This document shows positions 17,501 to 25,610 of a stretch of DNA of 37,803 nt, piece after piece. The notes beneath the pieces were generated by a model. That model made no database searches and was not told the DNA's origin. It worked only from the letters and a program-made list of their open reading frames with translations. The stretch's first letter is position 1. Each line of letters starts with the position of its first letter. This DNA comes from CAWEPK01 sp049521495 (GTDB taxonomy: Bacteria; Desulfobacterota; Syntrophorhabdia; Syntrophorhabdales; WCHB1-27), in NCBI GenBank assembly GCA_049521495.1, contig JBEKOT010000021.1:1-37803 (forward strand), written 5' to 3'. The translations under genes and the position numbers were made by a program.

Positions 17501-18954
17501 ATAACATGCTCCGATCCTGCTACCGGCATGGGCCGGCGCCGGCCGCTTTCATCCGGCTCACCAAGCTCCATCCGGACCAATCGAATCCCGACCACACGGT
17601 TTTTCCCGTCGGCGAGGATCTCGACGGGGTTAGAAAGATAGTGAAACGTGACGCCTTCAGCCTGTGCGTGCTCGATCTCAAGAGGGTCAGCCGTCGCCTC
17701 ATCGAGTGACCGGCGGTAATGGACGTGCACCTCTTTGCCCAGCCGGACAGCCGTACGGGCACAGTCCATAGCAACGTCCCCCGAGCCAATCACGATCACA
17801 CGATCCCCCAGTTCCGGCGGGCGGCCCAGCCTCACGTCGCGCAGAAATACGGTATTGATAAGAACCCCATCCAGATCTGCTCCGGGGATGGGCAGCCTGA
17901 TGCCCTCGTGCGCGCCCACGGCGATCAGGACCGCAGCGTAACCCTGCTTGAACAGATTGTCGAGGTTCGTTACGGGGCTGTTGAGTCGCAGGTCCACCCC
18001 CAGGTCCACAATGTCAGCCACCTCACGCTCGATGATCTCGTTTGGCAGCCGATACTCGGGTACGCCGACCCGCAGCATGCCGCCGGCCACCGGAAGTGCC
18101 TCAAACACGGTGACGGGATAACCGAACCGTACCAGATCCTGTGCTGCTGTCAAACCGCAGGGCCCGGCGCCGATAATAGCCACACGTTTGGTCTGAGTCG
18201 GTCTGATCGGCTGGACCGGCTGGCGCGGCTTCGAATAGACTTTGTCAGTGACAAAGCGTTTTAGCGCGCGGATGTCGAGCGCCTGGTCAAGGAGTGCCCT
18301 ATTGCAGGCGTTTTCACAACGATGATTACAAATGCGCCCACAGATCCCCGGAAACGGGTTGTCTTCCTTGATCACACGGAGTGCATCCTCATAACGGTTT
18401 TCCCGGATAAGGGCGATGTAACCCTGCGCCCGCTGGCCCGACGGGCAGGCGTTACGACACGGAGCAATCCCCTTTTTTTCGATAGCATACGCATTGGGGA
18501 CGGCCTGCGGGTAAAGCTTGTAGGCGGCTCGCTGCCTTGCCATCCCCTCGTCAAATCGGCCGGGGATGACCACGGGACAGACCTGCGCGCACTCAGTGCA
18601 TCCCGTACACTTAGCCACGTCGATATAGCGCGGTTTGTGACGGAGCGTGACGGTGAAATCGCCAGCCTTCCCCTCTACCTTGACCACTTCAGTATCCGTC
18701 ATCAACTCAATGTTGAGGTGACGGCCGGTTTCGACCAGCTTGGGACTGATGATGCACATAGAACAGTCGTTCGTGGGAAACGTCTTGTCGAGCTGGGCCA
18801 TCCGCCCGCCGATGGCCGTGCCCTCTTCGGTGAGGTATACTTTGAAGCCGGAGTTGGCCAGGTCTAAAGCGGCCTGCATCCCCCCTACGCCGCCACCCAC
18901 CACCAGCACTGCCCCGACCTTCCCGCTGTCCCCTTGCTCCTCACTCTTTTTCAT
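14497..18954 (-). CDS. hdrA: Giant HdrA fusion: HdrA / GltD-like (NfnB-like) / second HdrA (module 2)
   Basis: A 1485-residue flavoprotein. I start it at ATG 18954 (MKKSEEQ; GGGG upstream), since the 27 residues before it read back into hdrB. The FAD loop is at 20-25, the CSMC loop at 64-67 and a ferredoxin motif CTGCTECAQVCPV at about 116-128. Inserted from about 165 to 640 is a GltD/NfnB-like NAD(P)H dehydrogenase unit: cysteine-rich entry (CRNACP, CGRICNHRCENAC), FAD site GAGPCG at 262 and NAD(P) site GSGDVAMD. HdrA sequence then resumes (CVGSRDSKHPYCSAVCC). A second HdrA copy follows (VCRCGSN, SCSPRTHEP, VIGGGLSGM) and ends in two ferredoxin motifs. The second copy lacks the CxxC loop. 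It probably accepts NAD(P)H electrons and bifurcates them. Its partners are HdrB, HdrC and the MetF-like protein of the same operon. Confidence 0.9.
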   Translation of the reverse strand: MKKSEEQGDSGKVGAVLVVGGGVGGMQAALDLANSGFKVYLTEEGTAIGGRMAQLDKTFPTNDCSMCIISPKLVETGRHLNIELMTDTEVVKVEGKAGDFTVTLRHKPRYIDVAKCTGCTECAQVCPVVIPGRFDEGMARQRAAYKLYPQAVPNAYAIEKKGIAPCRNACPSGQRAQGYIALIRENRYEDALRVIKEDNPFPGICGRICNHRCENACNRALLDQALDIRALKRFVTDKVYSKPRQPVQPIRPTQTKRVAIIGAGPCGLTAAQDLVRFGYPVTVFEALPVAGGMLRVGVPEYRLPNEIIEREVADIVDLGVDLRLNSPVTNLDNLFKQGYAAVLIAVGAHEGIRLPIPGADLDGVLINTVFLRDVRLGRPPELGDRVIVIGSGDVAMDCARTAVRLGKEVHVHYRRSLDEATADPLEIEHAQAEGVTFHYLSNPVEILADGKNRVVGIRLVRMELGEPDESGRRRPMPVAGSEHVIPCDNVIFSVGQRAGLGFIPESVGVGLTREATIAVNPNTFAATRAGVFAAGDVTRGTAFVIEAVDSGHKAAASIHRYLQGEDLEPPLRPELPVIKLTKEEINERAVHGEVHVTPRVRMQARTVEERKCSFNEVNLGFTDEEAQAEAARCLACGVCSECLSCYYICGMKAIDHDMVERLEEVKAGSIILAPGFEVYDAVLSQEYGLGRYPNVLNALQFERILSASGPTMGHIERPSDRKTPKKIAFLQCVGSRDSKHPYCSAVCCMYATKEAIIAKEHEKEIEPTIFFIDMRAYGKGFDAYFERARGEQGVRYVRCMISRVVEDPRTKNLQITYVDESGEMREETFDMVVLSVGMAPSRSARELARKLSIDLNPYGFAKTDPFTPLSTSRSGIYVCGAFQGPKDIPETVAQASGAAGAASAMLSGARGTMVALKEYPEERNVSGEVPRIGVFVCRCGSNIGGVVDVPGLREYAASLPDVVYAEENLYTCSQDTQVKIKKAVEEHRLNRVVVASCSPRTHEPLFQETIREAGLNRYLFEMANIRDQCSWVHMSQKEDATSKARQLLRMAVANARLVRALEKQSKGVVRRALVIGGGLSGMTAATGLASEGFEVFLVEKQGELGGNLRHLYTTVDGKDVRKFLQELRDRVRVEPRIKVFLNADITSFSGYVGNFKTVLTVGSGAVHELEHGVTIVATGGDELKPREYLYGEDRRVLTQLDLEKGLATGGINPSELREVVMVQCVGSRDEERPYCSRVCCAEAVKNALSIKALSPKTRVIILYRDMRMYGFLEEHYARARRAGIRFVRYEEKRKPQVSAADGALELTAYNPVLRESVSFHPDLLVLSTATVPADTAQLAATLKVPRTTDGFFLEAHMKLRPVDFASEGIYLCGIAHSPKLIDESLSQASAAVSRACTILSRETIQVGGVVSVVDQEKCAACLSCVRVCPYNVPTINVEGAAEIEVAKCQGCGLCASECPAKAISLQHFTDEQIIAKCEAISEGRY

Positions 18955-19798
18955 TTGATCTACCCCGGACGAGACCCTTTGAAGCAAGAAGCTTCCTCGG
19001 GTCCACGAAATGGCGCTTGAACCACTTGTCCGCATCCCTGTGGCCCAGGGCCAGGCCGATCAGTTCGGTGAAATAGAATATGGGTAGTTCGTAATGGTTG
19101 CCTGACTCGCGGGAAATCTCCTCCTGCCTGGAATCGAGGTTCGACTGGCAAAGCGGACATGCAACGACCATGGCCTCTGCGCCGGCCTCGATCGCCTTTT
19201 CGAAAAGCTTACCCGTCAAACGCATAACAATATCGGTTCTCGTGAGGGATAGACTGCCGCCGCAGCAATCCGTTTTGTACGACCAGGGGATCGGCTCCGC
19301 CCCCATAAGCTCGATCAGCCTGTCCATCTCCTCCGGATGCTCGTACTGCTTTACTCCGGTGACATCCGGAGGCCTGACGAGCAGACAGCCATAGTAACAG
19401 ACAACCTTCAGCCCCGTGAGGGGCCGTTTTACAAGCTCTTGCAGCCTAACGGAAAGGCCTGAGAGAAAGAGGAATTCCATTGGATTGAGAACCCGGAAAC
19501 CGCTATCTCTTCCTCTATCCCCTGATATCTTTCTCTCCGCCGCTTTGAGACGGCTGTAGCAAGCCGCACAGGGAACGATGAGGTCCATCCCCTGAGTTCC
19601 AGCAATGGTCAGGTTGCGGGCGGCCAGGTTGAGGGCCAGGGCTTCATCTGTGGCATGGGCTGAACTGGCGCCGCAGCAGCTCCAATCGGGAAGCTCGACC
19701 AGTTCGACTCCCAGAAGCCTCGCAACAGCTCTGGCTGATTCGTCGTATTCTAACGCCGTCCCGTGCAGGGCGCAGCCCGGGTAGTAGGAAGCCTTCAT
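18941..19798 (-). CDS. hdrB: HdrB-like protein (module 2)
   Basis: A 285-residue protein with both CCG domains: YYPGCAL, WSCCGASSAH and PCAACYS, then CYYGCLLVRP, TDCCGGSLS and ACPLCQS. These bind the two non-cubane iron-sulfur clusters of HdrB. A strong AAGGAGGAGG lies just before the ATG. It overlaps the hdrA fusion gene by 14 bases and follows hdrC by 14 bases. By context it delivers electrons to the substrate of module 2, possibly through or to the MetF-like protein at 20378; this is inference. Confidence 0.93.
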   Translation of the reverse strand: MKASYYPGCALHGTALEYDESARAVARLLGVELVELPDWSCCGASSAHATDEALALNLAARNLTIAGTQGMDLIVPCAACYSRLKAAERKISGDRGRDSGFRVLNPMEFLFLSGLSVRLQELVKRPLTGLKVVCYYGCLLVRPPDVTGVKQYEHPEEMDRLIELMGAEPIPWSYKTDCCGGSLSLTRTDIVMRLTGKLFEKAIEAGAEAMVVACPLCQSNLDSRQEEISRESGNHYELPIFYFTELIGLALGHRDADKWFKRHFVDPRKLLASKGLVRGRSNEKE

Positions 19799-19812
19799 GG
19801 CCTCCTCCTTTC

Positions 19813-20361
19813 TTATGGTCCGGGACCCGTGAAGAGCCCGGCAACCTCTTTCTTTCGCTTGATGTTTGAAGGGAAGATTCTCAGTTTCCCCCTTGTGAAC
19901 ATTCTCCAGCCGAGCTTCATATCGTCAAAGTACCTGCGGGTCTTCATTTTGTAATGGGCCATCATGGAAAGTTCGTGCACCCGACCATGGGTGCGGACCG
20001 AGTCGAGAAAAGCAGCATGAAAAAAGGAAACCCCTTTTTCGGCCACAGGTACGTTCTCCTTGAGCGCAGTCCGCCGGAGCCAGTCCATCACCCCCGCAAT
20101 GTCAATCTCATTGGGACAGCGGGTGCTGCATGTATAGCAAGAGGCGCAGATCCATATGGTGTTACAGGCCAACAACCTGTCTTTCATGCCCAGAGAGACC
20201 ATCTGTATGACCTGGTTGGGCTTGTAATCCATTGCAAAAGCCACCGGGCATCCGGCTGAGCACTTCTGACACTGGAAACAGTCCTGAACGTTGGCGATCT
20301 CCGCCAAAGAGGAGAAGTCGGGAGGAGAACCGGATGGCAGTATGCTGCTGATATCGGACAC
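19813..20361 (-). CDS. hdrC: HdrC-like protein (module 2), GTG start
   Basis: A 182-residue protein with two [4Fe-4S] motifs, CFQCQKCSAGCPV and CASCYTCSTRCPN, followed by the usual helical C-terminus. It begins with GTG at 20361, preceded by GGAGG at 8-base spacing; no ATG is available near it. The operon order is metF-like, hdrC, hdrB, hdrA fusion. It should wire HdrA to HdrB. Confidence 0.92.
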   Translation of the reverse strand: MSDISSILPSGSPPDFSSLAEIANVQDCFQCQKCSAGCPVAFAMDYKPNQVIQMVSLGMKDRLLACNTIWICASCYTCSTRCPNEIDIAGVMDWLRRTALKENVPVAEKGVSFFHAAFLDSVRTHGRVHELSMMAHYKMKTRRYFDDMKLGWRMFTRGKLRIFPSNIKRKKEVAGLFTGPGP

Positions 20362-20377
20362 GGGACAAGCCTCCTTC

Positions 20378-21250
20378 CTATAGCTTTACGGCATCCAGAT
20401 ACTTGGAAATCTTGTCTTCTGCTCCAAAAGGGACGATGTGTATGCCGTGGCACGTGCTCCTGAGACCCTTTATCAACTCGGTAAATATCTCAACGCTTAC
20501 CTTTTCCTTGTCAGGGGCTTTGAGGAGCCGTTGGATCATTTTGCCCGGCACGAGATTGGGTCGGATATATTTGTTGAGGAGATGACCCATCCCCGCCGAC
20601 CTGATAAGGATTACCTCAGCAATAATGGGAATGCCGAAGGGCCTTACCCTCTCCACGAACTGGGAAAAATCGTCGAGATCAAAGACGGGTGTTGTGATGA
20701 AGTATCTGGTCCCCAACTGGACCATGTGTTCCATCTCTCTTAGCTCGAGATCGGGCACTCGCTTCCCCCACGACGAATCGATACCTGCGCCGACGGCAAA
20801 CTCTATGCTTTTGTTGAGGGGATTTCCTTTGACATCATGGCCTTCTCTCAGGGAGTCCAAAACTGAGAAGAGTTTTGCCGAGTCAACGTGGAAAAACATC
20901 ATCTCGTTCAAGCCGTCACCGGTCAACCGGTAATCGCGGGTGAAGGTCAGGAGGTTTTGGATTCCTGCGTCAGAGGCCTTGATAAGCTGACCCTGGAGAT
21001 CTATCCTGTTCTTTTCCCTCGTCGTTGTCTCGAGCAAGGGATCGTAACCGCTCAACCTGAGCGCGTTACAAACGTTAACGGAATCGCAGACGACGCCTTC
21101 GATTACCACCTCCGAAACGATAAGCCCGTCAACTCTTCCCTTTATCTTGTTCAGCGCCCCGACTACGGCGCCCGTATCGGTTTCAACTGATACCTGTACC
21201 TCTGATGTGACCACAAATCTGTCTTTATTTAAGCATTCTATAAAAGACAT
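20378..21250 (-). CDS. Methylenetetrahydrofolate reductase-like protein (MetF paralog)
   Basis: A 290-residue TIM-barrel-type protein related to MetF. Conserved features: the N-terminal VVTSEV strand with a Glu at the place of the MetF catalytic Glu, TTTREKNRIDLQGQ where MetF at 24039 has TDNDRNRIAIQSD, and GIQNLLTFTRDY where MetF has GINNLLCLSGDH. The family's GD pair after the LL strand is changed to RD, so flavin or folate binding may differ. No MetV gene accompanies it. It lies between the response regulator gene (14 bases upstream) and hdrC. A GGGGG ribosome site precedes the ATG. It may reduce methylene-THF or a related C1 carrier with electrons from the Hdr unit; the true substrate is open. 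Confidence 0.8.
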   Translation of the reverse strand: MSFIECLNKDRFVVTSEVQVSVETDTGAVVGALNKIKGRVDGLIVSEVVIEGVVCDSVNVCNALRLSGYDPLLETTTREKNRIDLQGQLIKASDAGIQNLLTFTRDYRLTGDGLNEMMFFHVDSAKLFSVLDSLREGHDVKGNPLNKSIEFAVGAGIDSSWGKRVPDLELREMEHMVQLGTRYFITTPVFDLDDFSQFVERVRPFGIPIIAEVILIRSAGMGHLLNKYIRPNLVPGKMIQRLLKAPDKEKVSVEIFTELIKGLRSTCHGIHIVPFGAEDKISKYLDAVKL

Positions 21251-21264
21251 AGCAGCCCCCTATT

Positions 21265-21831
21265 TTAGATCCCGAGCAATTGCGCAATTTCCTTTCTAAG
21301 ATCCGGCAGCGGCAAGGGCTTGGAAAAACACGCGTCGGCTCCATACCCCTTCATTACGTTGAAATTGTGTTCGTCCAGGTACGCTGAGAGAACAACGACC
21401 TTTATGTGCCTGGATTCCGGATTGCTTTTGATTCTTTTACACACCTCGTAGCCGTTAATGTCCGGCATCATAATATCGAGGATGAGAATATCCGGCTTAA
21501 AGTGGCTCACTTGCAAGCCTGCTTCGAATCCATCACCTGCAGATATCACTTCATAGCCGTGTTCATCTTCTTCGAGAGCCAGCACTATGCTCTCCACGAT
21601 GATCTTGTCATCATCCACCACCAGTATCCTTTTGCGCGTGTCGGCCTTTTCTTCCTTTGGTATGGGCATGTGATGCTCCTCCATGAACCGGTAGAGTTCA
21701 TCCCTTTGTATCCGACGATGACCCCCCAGCGTCTTGTATGCCTTTAGGTGGCCCGCGTCTGTCCAGTTTATGAGTGTTTTGAGAGATACCCCACAGATTT
21801 TGCTCGCCTCTGATATGGTCAGGATTTCCAT
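21265..21831 (-). CDS. Response regulator with N-terminal MerR/excisionase-type HTH and C-terminal receiver
   Basis: A 188-residue protein. Residues 1-50 are a MerR/excisionase-like DNA-binding domain (ISEASKICGVSLKTLINW, then GGHRRIQRDEL). Residues about 67-188 are a receiver domain with acidic pocket DDD (73-75), phospho-acceptor Asp119 (ILILDIMMPD), a VVLSAY switch strand and the FSKPLPL lysine. The domain order is the reverse of common response regulators. It heads the operon with the MetF-like and hdrCBA genes and is divergent from the histidine kinase gene, so the kinase is its likely partner. It probably regulates its own operon, perhaps through the three 9-base repeats upstream of the promoter. 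Confidence 0.93.
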   Translation of the reverse strand: MEILTISEASKICGVSLKTLINWTDAGHLKAYKTLGGHRRIQRDELYRFMEEHHMPIPKEEKADTRKRILVVDDDKIIVESIVLALEEDEHGYEVISAGDGFEAGLQVSHFKPDILILDIMMPDINGYEVCKRIKSNPESRHIKVVVLSAYLDEHNFNVMKGYGADACFSKPLPLPDLRKEIAQLLGI

Positions 21832-21875
21832 GATAAACCCCAGTTTTGATTTTATAGTTTTTACTACTATTATAG

Positions 21876-21903
21876 ATATTACAGCTTTTTCTCAATTTGT
21901 CAA
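21876..21903 (-). promoter_or_regulatory. Sigma-70-type promoter of the response regulator/module 2 operon
   Basis: On the minus strand a perfect -35 TTGACA (21898-21903) and a -10 TAATAT (21876-21881) are separated by 16 bases. Transcription would begin near 21869, about 38 bases before the ATG of the response regulator gene. Confidence 0.75.
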
Positions 21904-21930
21904 GTGAAACTTGTGAAAATTGTGAAAATT
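21904..21930 (+). repeat. Three tandem 9-base repeats GTGAAA(C/A)TT
   Basis: GTGAAACTT is followed directly by two copies of GTGAAAATT. The array abuts the -35 element of the response regulator promoter on its upstream side and lies between two divergent genes, so it is a candidate operator for the HTH-receiver protein. Confidence 0.6.
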
Positions 21931-21992
21931 TTTGATGATGACGTTTTTCGCCACATGGTATCATTCTTAAGAAGAGTACGAGGAGGAGCAAC

Positions 21993-23873
21993 ATGGGCCG
22001 CTTGCAACAGAAAAAAGAATTGGCGAGGGAGCCGCGGATAGAAGAACTCTGTGAAAAGCTTGAGAAGATTCTCGAAATGGGAGACGATGGGATCATCGTC
22101 ACTGAAAAGACGGGCAGGGTCGAGTATGTGAACACCATAGCCTCGGTGATAACGGGGTTTTCCAAGGAAGAGCTGTACAGAGGCGGCATCGGGTTGTTCC
22201 TCTCGGAAGAGTCGCTGAATATCCTAGCGGACATGGAGAAGGAGATCAGCGGCGATGAGAGCAGGAAGGTCTGCACCGAGATGCACGTGATCCACAAGAC
22301 GGGGAACCTAAAGGATTGCGAAGTCTGTATAGCGGTAGGGAAAATTAACGGAAGGCATAAGCTCTACATCTACATGCGGGACATTACCGTGCGAAAGCGG
22401 ATGGAAGCACAGGTGCGGCTGACCGAGGAAAAATATAGGTACCTCTTCGAAAGCATCAGACATGGAGTCTACGTAAGCAGCAAAGAAGGCAAGTTTACAG
22501 ACTGTAATCGGGCAATGGTGGAGATGCTCGGATACGAAAACAAGGAGCAAATCCTTGCCCTCGATCTCACCAGGGATGTCTATGAAAATCCTGAAGATAG
22601 AAGAAACTTTCAGAGAATCATAGAGAAAGAAGGATATGTAAAGGAATACGAGGTCACTTTCAAGAAGAAAAACGGCGAGACCATAACCATTCTCCTTACA
22701 TCACAGACCAACAACAACGAACGAAATGAGGTAATCGGCTACCAGGGAATGATGATGGATATCACCGGGCGAAAGAAGATGGAAAAGGACTTGAGAGAAG
22801 TAAACCACTTCCTCAATAGGCTCATAGAGGCATCTCCCGACGGCATCATCGTTACGGATTCGAAGGGCGACATCATCATATATAACAAGGCAGCAGAGCA
22901 GCTCCTCGGCTACGGCAGGGACGAACTCATAGGGCGGGCGAACATCAAGGATCTCTATCCGAGGGGGCTGGCCAGGAAGATACGGGAGACGATGCTCGAC
23001 GAAAAATCCGGCAAAAAGGGAATTTTGCCCCCGACCGAGCTCTATGTCAAGAACAAGGCCGGCGAGGTGATCGATATCAGTCTTTCGGCATCGATCATTT
23101 ACGACGAGAAGGGCGACGAGCTGGCATCGATAGGCATCTTCAACGATCTGAGCGAGATGATCAGGGTGAAGAGAAAGCTCAAGGAGACCCAGGACCAGTT
23201 GTTCCAGGCAGAGAGGCTCGCGGCAATGGGAAGGCTCACATCGCAGATCGCTCACGAGCTGAATAACCCGCTCTACGGCATCATGAACACTCTGGAGTTG
23301 CTTAAGGCGGAAATACCGGAAGCGAGCAGGAGGCGGAGGCTCCTCGATATGTCGCTATCGGAGGTGGTCCGGCTTTCCGTCATGCTCAAGAACATGCTCA
23401 CATTCTCGAGGCCCGAGGAAGAGGCGCGAAAAGAGATCGATATCAGCACCTTTCTGGAAAGCATCCTAATGCTCTTCGAGAAGCAGCTGTTGGAGTCAGA
23501 CATAAAGCTGATTACGGCGTTCGACGAGACTGTCCCGGCAATCATGGTCTCGCCCGGACAGATGAGGCAGGTTTTCCTCAACATAATAAAGAACGGGGTG
23601 GAGGCGATGCCCCATGGGGGGACGCTCAGCGTGGCCACGAAGATAGAGGATAACCACCTGATGATCGTTGTCCGGGATACAGGGATGGGCATGGATGAGG
23701 AAGTCAAGGAAAAGATTTTTGACGCTTTTTTTACCACAAAGGAAGAGGTGAGAGGAGTGGGGCTCGGCCTGTCAGTCTGTTATGGCATCATACAGGATCA
23801 CGGGGGTACCATAGACGTGGAAAGTGCGCCCGGTAAGGGGTCTACGTTCACTGTTCTTCTGCCGATAAAATAG
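21993..23873 (+). CDS. Soluble PAS-domain sensor histidine kinase
   Basis: A 626-residue kinase without membrane segments or signal peptide, so it senses something in the cytoplasm. Three PAS domains occupy about residues 20-135, 145-260 and 270-385 (repeated DGIIVT, YLFESIRHGVYVS and SPDGIIVTDSKG motifs). Then come the dimerisation helix with phospho-acceptor His421 (AHELNNPLYGI) and a HATPase domain with N box IIKNGVEAM, G1 DTGMGMDEE and G2 GVGLGLSV. AGGAGGAG precedes the ATG. It is divergent from the HTH-receiver gene, its probable partner. Ligand or cofactor of the PAS domains is not evident; redox or C1 state is a guess. Confidence 0.93.
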   Translation: MGRLQQKKELAREPRIEELCEKLEKILEMGDDGIIVTEKTGRVEYVNTIASVITGFSKEELYRGGIGLFLSEESLNILADMEKEISGDESRKVCTEMHVIHKTGNLKDCEVCIAVGKINGRHKLYIYMRDITVRKRMEAQVRLTEEKYRYLFESIRHGVYVSSKEGKFTDCNRAMVEMLGYENKEQILALDLTRDVYENPEDRRNFQRIIEKEGYVKEYEVTFKKKNGETITILLTSQTNNNERNEVIGYQGMMMDITGRKKMEKDLREVNHFLNRLIEASPDGIIVTDSKGDIIIYNKAAEQLLGYGRDELIGRANIKDLYPRGLARKIRETMLDEKSGKKGILPPTELYVKNKAGEVIDISLSASIIYDEKGDELASIGIFNDLSEMIRVKRKLKETQDQLFQAERLAAMGRLTSQIAHELNNPLYGIMNTLELLKAEIPEASRRRRLLDMSLSEVVRLSVMLKNMLTFSRPEEEARKEIDISTFLESILMLFEKQLLESDIKLITAFDETVPAIMVSPGQMRQVFLNIIKNGVEAMPHGGTLSVATKIEDNHLMIVVRDTGMGMDEEVKEKIFDAFFTTKEEVRGVGLGLSVCYGIIQDHGGTIDVESAPGKGSTFTVLLPIK

Positions 23874-23957
23874 GAAAAGTGGACGGTGGCCATGGCAATC
23901 AAGGGTCGTTATCCTTGCGCAAAACAGCCTCTGTTTGGTCTATCTCTGAAAAGAAGA

Positions 23958-23991
23958 ATCCCCTCCGTCAACCTTTATCGATGGAGGGGAT
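23958..23991 (-). terminator. Terminator-like hairpin after metF
   Basis: ATCCCCTCC pairs with GGAGGGGAT (9 bp) around a 16-base loop. On the minus strand it is followed by a pyrimidine-rich tail with T runs (TCTTCTTTTC), so it could end the acs-metF operon. The kinase gene converges from the other side, so it may serve both directions. A second weaker inverted repeat, ATCGGTT/AACCGAT, lies at 24000-24022. Confidence 0.55.
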
Positions 23992-24038
23992 AGGCCCTTA
24001 TCGGTTCGACTAATCAACCGATCAACGAATCATTGGCC

Positions 24039-24872
24039 TCAATTGACCTGCGGCCTGGGATAGAGGCCCGCTGCCTGCACCATTTCGGGGACCTTCTCTT
24101 CCCACTCGATGGCCATGAGGTGGACACCGGCGACACCTTTAATCGCCCGGACCCGCTGGATCGTCTCTACAGCGATCTTTATACCTTCTTCGGACACCTT
24201 TTCCTTGGCGACGCCTTTGAGGCGGTCTATCAACGGATCGGGCACGTCCATGCCGGGCACCGACGTCTTCATGTAGCGCGCCATGCCGATCGACTTGCAG
24301 GGCGTGATGCCTGCGAGAATATAAATCTTTTCGTGGACTCCCAGGTCGCGAACCATTTCCATCCACTTCTCGAACTTCTCGACATTGAAGATGCATTGCG
24401 TCTGGACGAACTGGGCCCCGGCGGCCGCTTTCTTCGCGAGTCTCATGGCCCTTATCTCGAAGGGGTCCGCAAAGGGGTTCTCGGCGCAACCGATGAACAG
24501 GTCAGGCCTGCCTTTCACCTCTTCGCCGCCCAGAAACTTCCCGTCGTCCCGCAAGCCTTTCACTGTCTGGATGAGCTGCATCGAATCGATATCATAGACG
24601 TTCTTTGCTGTGGGATGGTCGCCGAACTTCTGGTGGTCGCCGGAAAGGCACAAGAGGTTATTAATGCCGAGCGCCGCTGCCCCCAATAGGTCGCTCTGAA
24701 TGGCTATCCTGTTTCTGTCATTGTCCGTCACATTCACGCCGTCGACATAGCCTTTCAGGTGCGCTCCTTTCCTCCGTATCACATCCGAGTCTGCACCCCG
24801 CGGAGGCCCACATTCGCCTGTTACGGCAAAGTTCCCGCTCTTAAGAATTTTCTCAAGATTGCTTGCGCTCAT
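24039..24872 (-). CDS. metF: Methylenetetrahydrofolate reductase MetF
   Basis: A 277-residue flavin TIM-barrel enzyme that reduces methylene-THF to methyl-THF in the Wood-Ljungdahl pathway. Visible family features are VTGECGPPRGAD with the catalytic Glu, VNVTDNDRNRIA, NLLCLSGDH and QTQCIFNVEKFEKW. The start is ATG 24872 (MSASNLEK), which overlaps the metV stop by 4 bases; the longer frame upstream is metV read out of frame. It is the last gene of the operon that begins with CODH/ACS. MetF with MetV, MvhD and HdrABC matches the composition of the Moorella MetVF-Hdr-MvhD complex. Confidence 0.94.
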   Translation of the reverse strand: MSASNLEKILKSGNFAVTGECGPPRGADSDVIRRKGAHLKGYVDGVNVTDNDRNRIAIQSDLLGAAALGINNLLCLSGDHQKFGDHPTAKNVYDIDSMQLIQTVKGLRDDGKFLGGEEVKGRPDLFIGCAENPFADPFEIRAMRLAKKAAAGAQFVQTQCIFNVEKFEKWMEMVRDLGVHEKIYILAGITPCKSIGMARYMKTSVPGMDVPDPLIDRLKGVAKEKVSEEGIKIAVETIQRVRAIKGVAGVHLMAIEWEEKVPEMVQAAGLYPRPQVN

Positions 24873-25537
24873 AGCTTCAAATCCTCCCTCACCCTTTTCC
24901 TCGGTCCTCCACCATGGCTTGTTGACCAATCTTTCAACGGCTGGATCTCCATGTACTTTTCCATCAAATTCATTTCTTTCAACCGGTCGACTATAAGCTG
25001 CCAGCCACAAGGCGTATCCTTGTTTACCTCACACTTGCCCGCCGTGGAGCCGCCGCAAGGCCCGTTAAAAAGGCTTTTGGCGCACCGGGTCACCGGGCAT
25101 ACGCCCAGCGTCTTGTCGAGGATACAGTTCCCGCACCCTAGGCAGCGCTCCGCCCAGACACCGTGTTCCTCGGTAACACCGTCGAAGGTCGTGTTCACCG
25201 CGGGCAGCACGAGCTTCTCTCTGTAATGCTCGCCTACGAACTGGATGCCGCAGCCGCAGGCCATCGACATCACCGCCTCGTAGTTCCCGATAATGGGCCT
25301 CAGGCTCTCGACATACTCAGGGTCACAGTTCCGTTCGAGGGTTTGCTCCGCAATCTCGATGGGCTGCCCTTCCTTCTCCCGATAAAGTCTCAGCTCGGAG
25401 GCCAAGACCGCCACTTCTTTTGACCCTCCCGTTGCGCAGACCGTCACACACTCGTTGCAACCAAGGAGGAGTATCTTTCGGTACGGCTTCACCATCGCGA
25501 CGATCTCTTCGAAGGGCTTCCTATTTGCTACTATCAT
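24869..25537 (-). CDS. metV: MetV, zinc/iron-sulfur partner of MetF
   Basis: A 222-residue protein of the methylene-THF reductase C-terminal family. Start ATG 25537 (MIVANRKPFEE) is set by AAGGAG 7 bases upstream; the 35 residues before it come from a non-coding extension. Cysteine motifs: LLLGCNECVTVCATGG near residue 25, MACGCGIQF, ERCLGCGNCILDKTLGVCP and GPCGGSTAGKCEV, enough for one or more iron-sulfur clusters or zinc. In Moorella MetV activates MetF and joins it to the Hdr/MvhD electron donor. It overlaps metF by 4 bases. Confidence 0.93.
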   Translation of the reverse strand: MIVANRKPFEEIVAMVKPYRKILLLGCNECVTVCATGGSKEVAVLASELRLYREKEGQPIEIAEQTLERNCDPEYVESLRPIIGNYEAVMSMACGCGIQFVGEHYREKLVLPAVNTTFDGVTEEHGVWAERCLGCGNCILDKTLGVCPVTRCAKSLFNGPCGGSTAGKCEVNKDTPCGWQLIVDRLKEMNLMEKYMEIQPLKDWSTSHGGGPRKRVREDLKL

Positions 25538-25610
25538 TGCACGTCTCCTTTTGTCGCAACGTAAAGCATAGTGCACAGCATAAAAACCGAGAAAGAGATT
25601 TCTTGCTCCA

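Noticed and set aside
24873..25010. N-terminal extension of MetF
   Set aside because: It overlaps metV out of frame; the ATG at 24872 overlaps the metV stop in the usual ATGA manner and begins the conserved domain.
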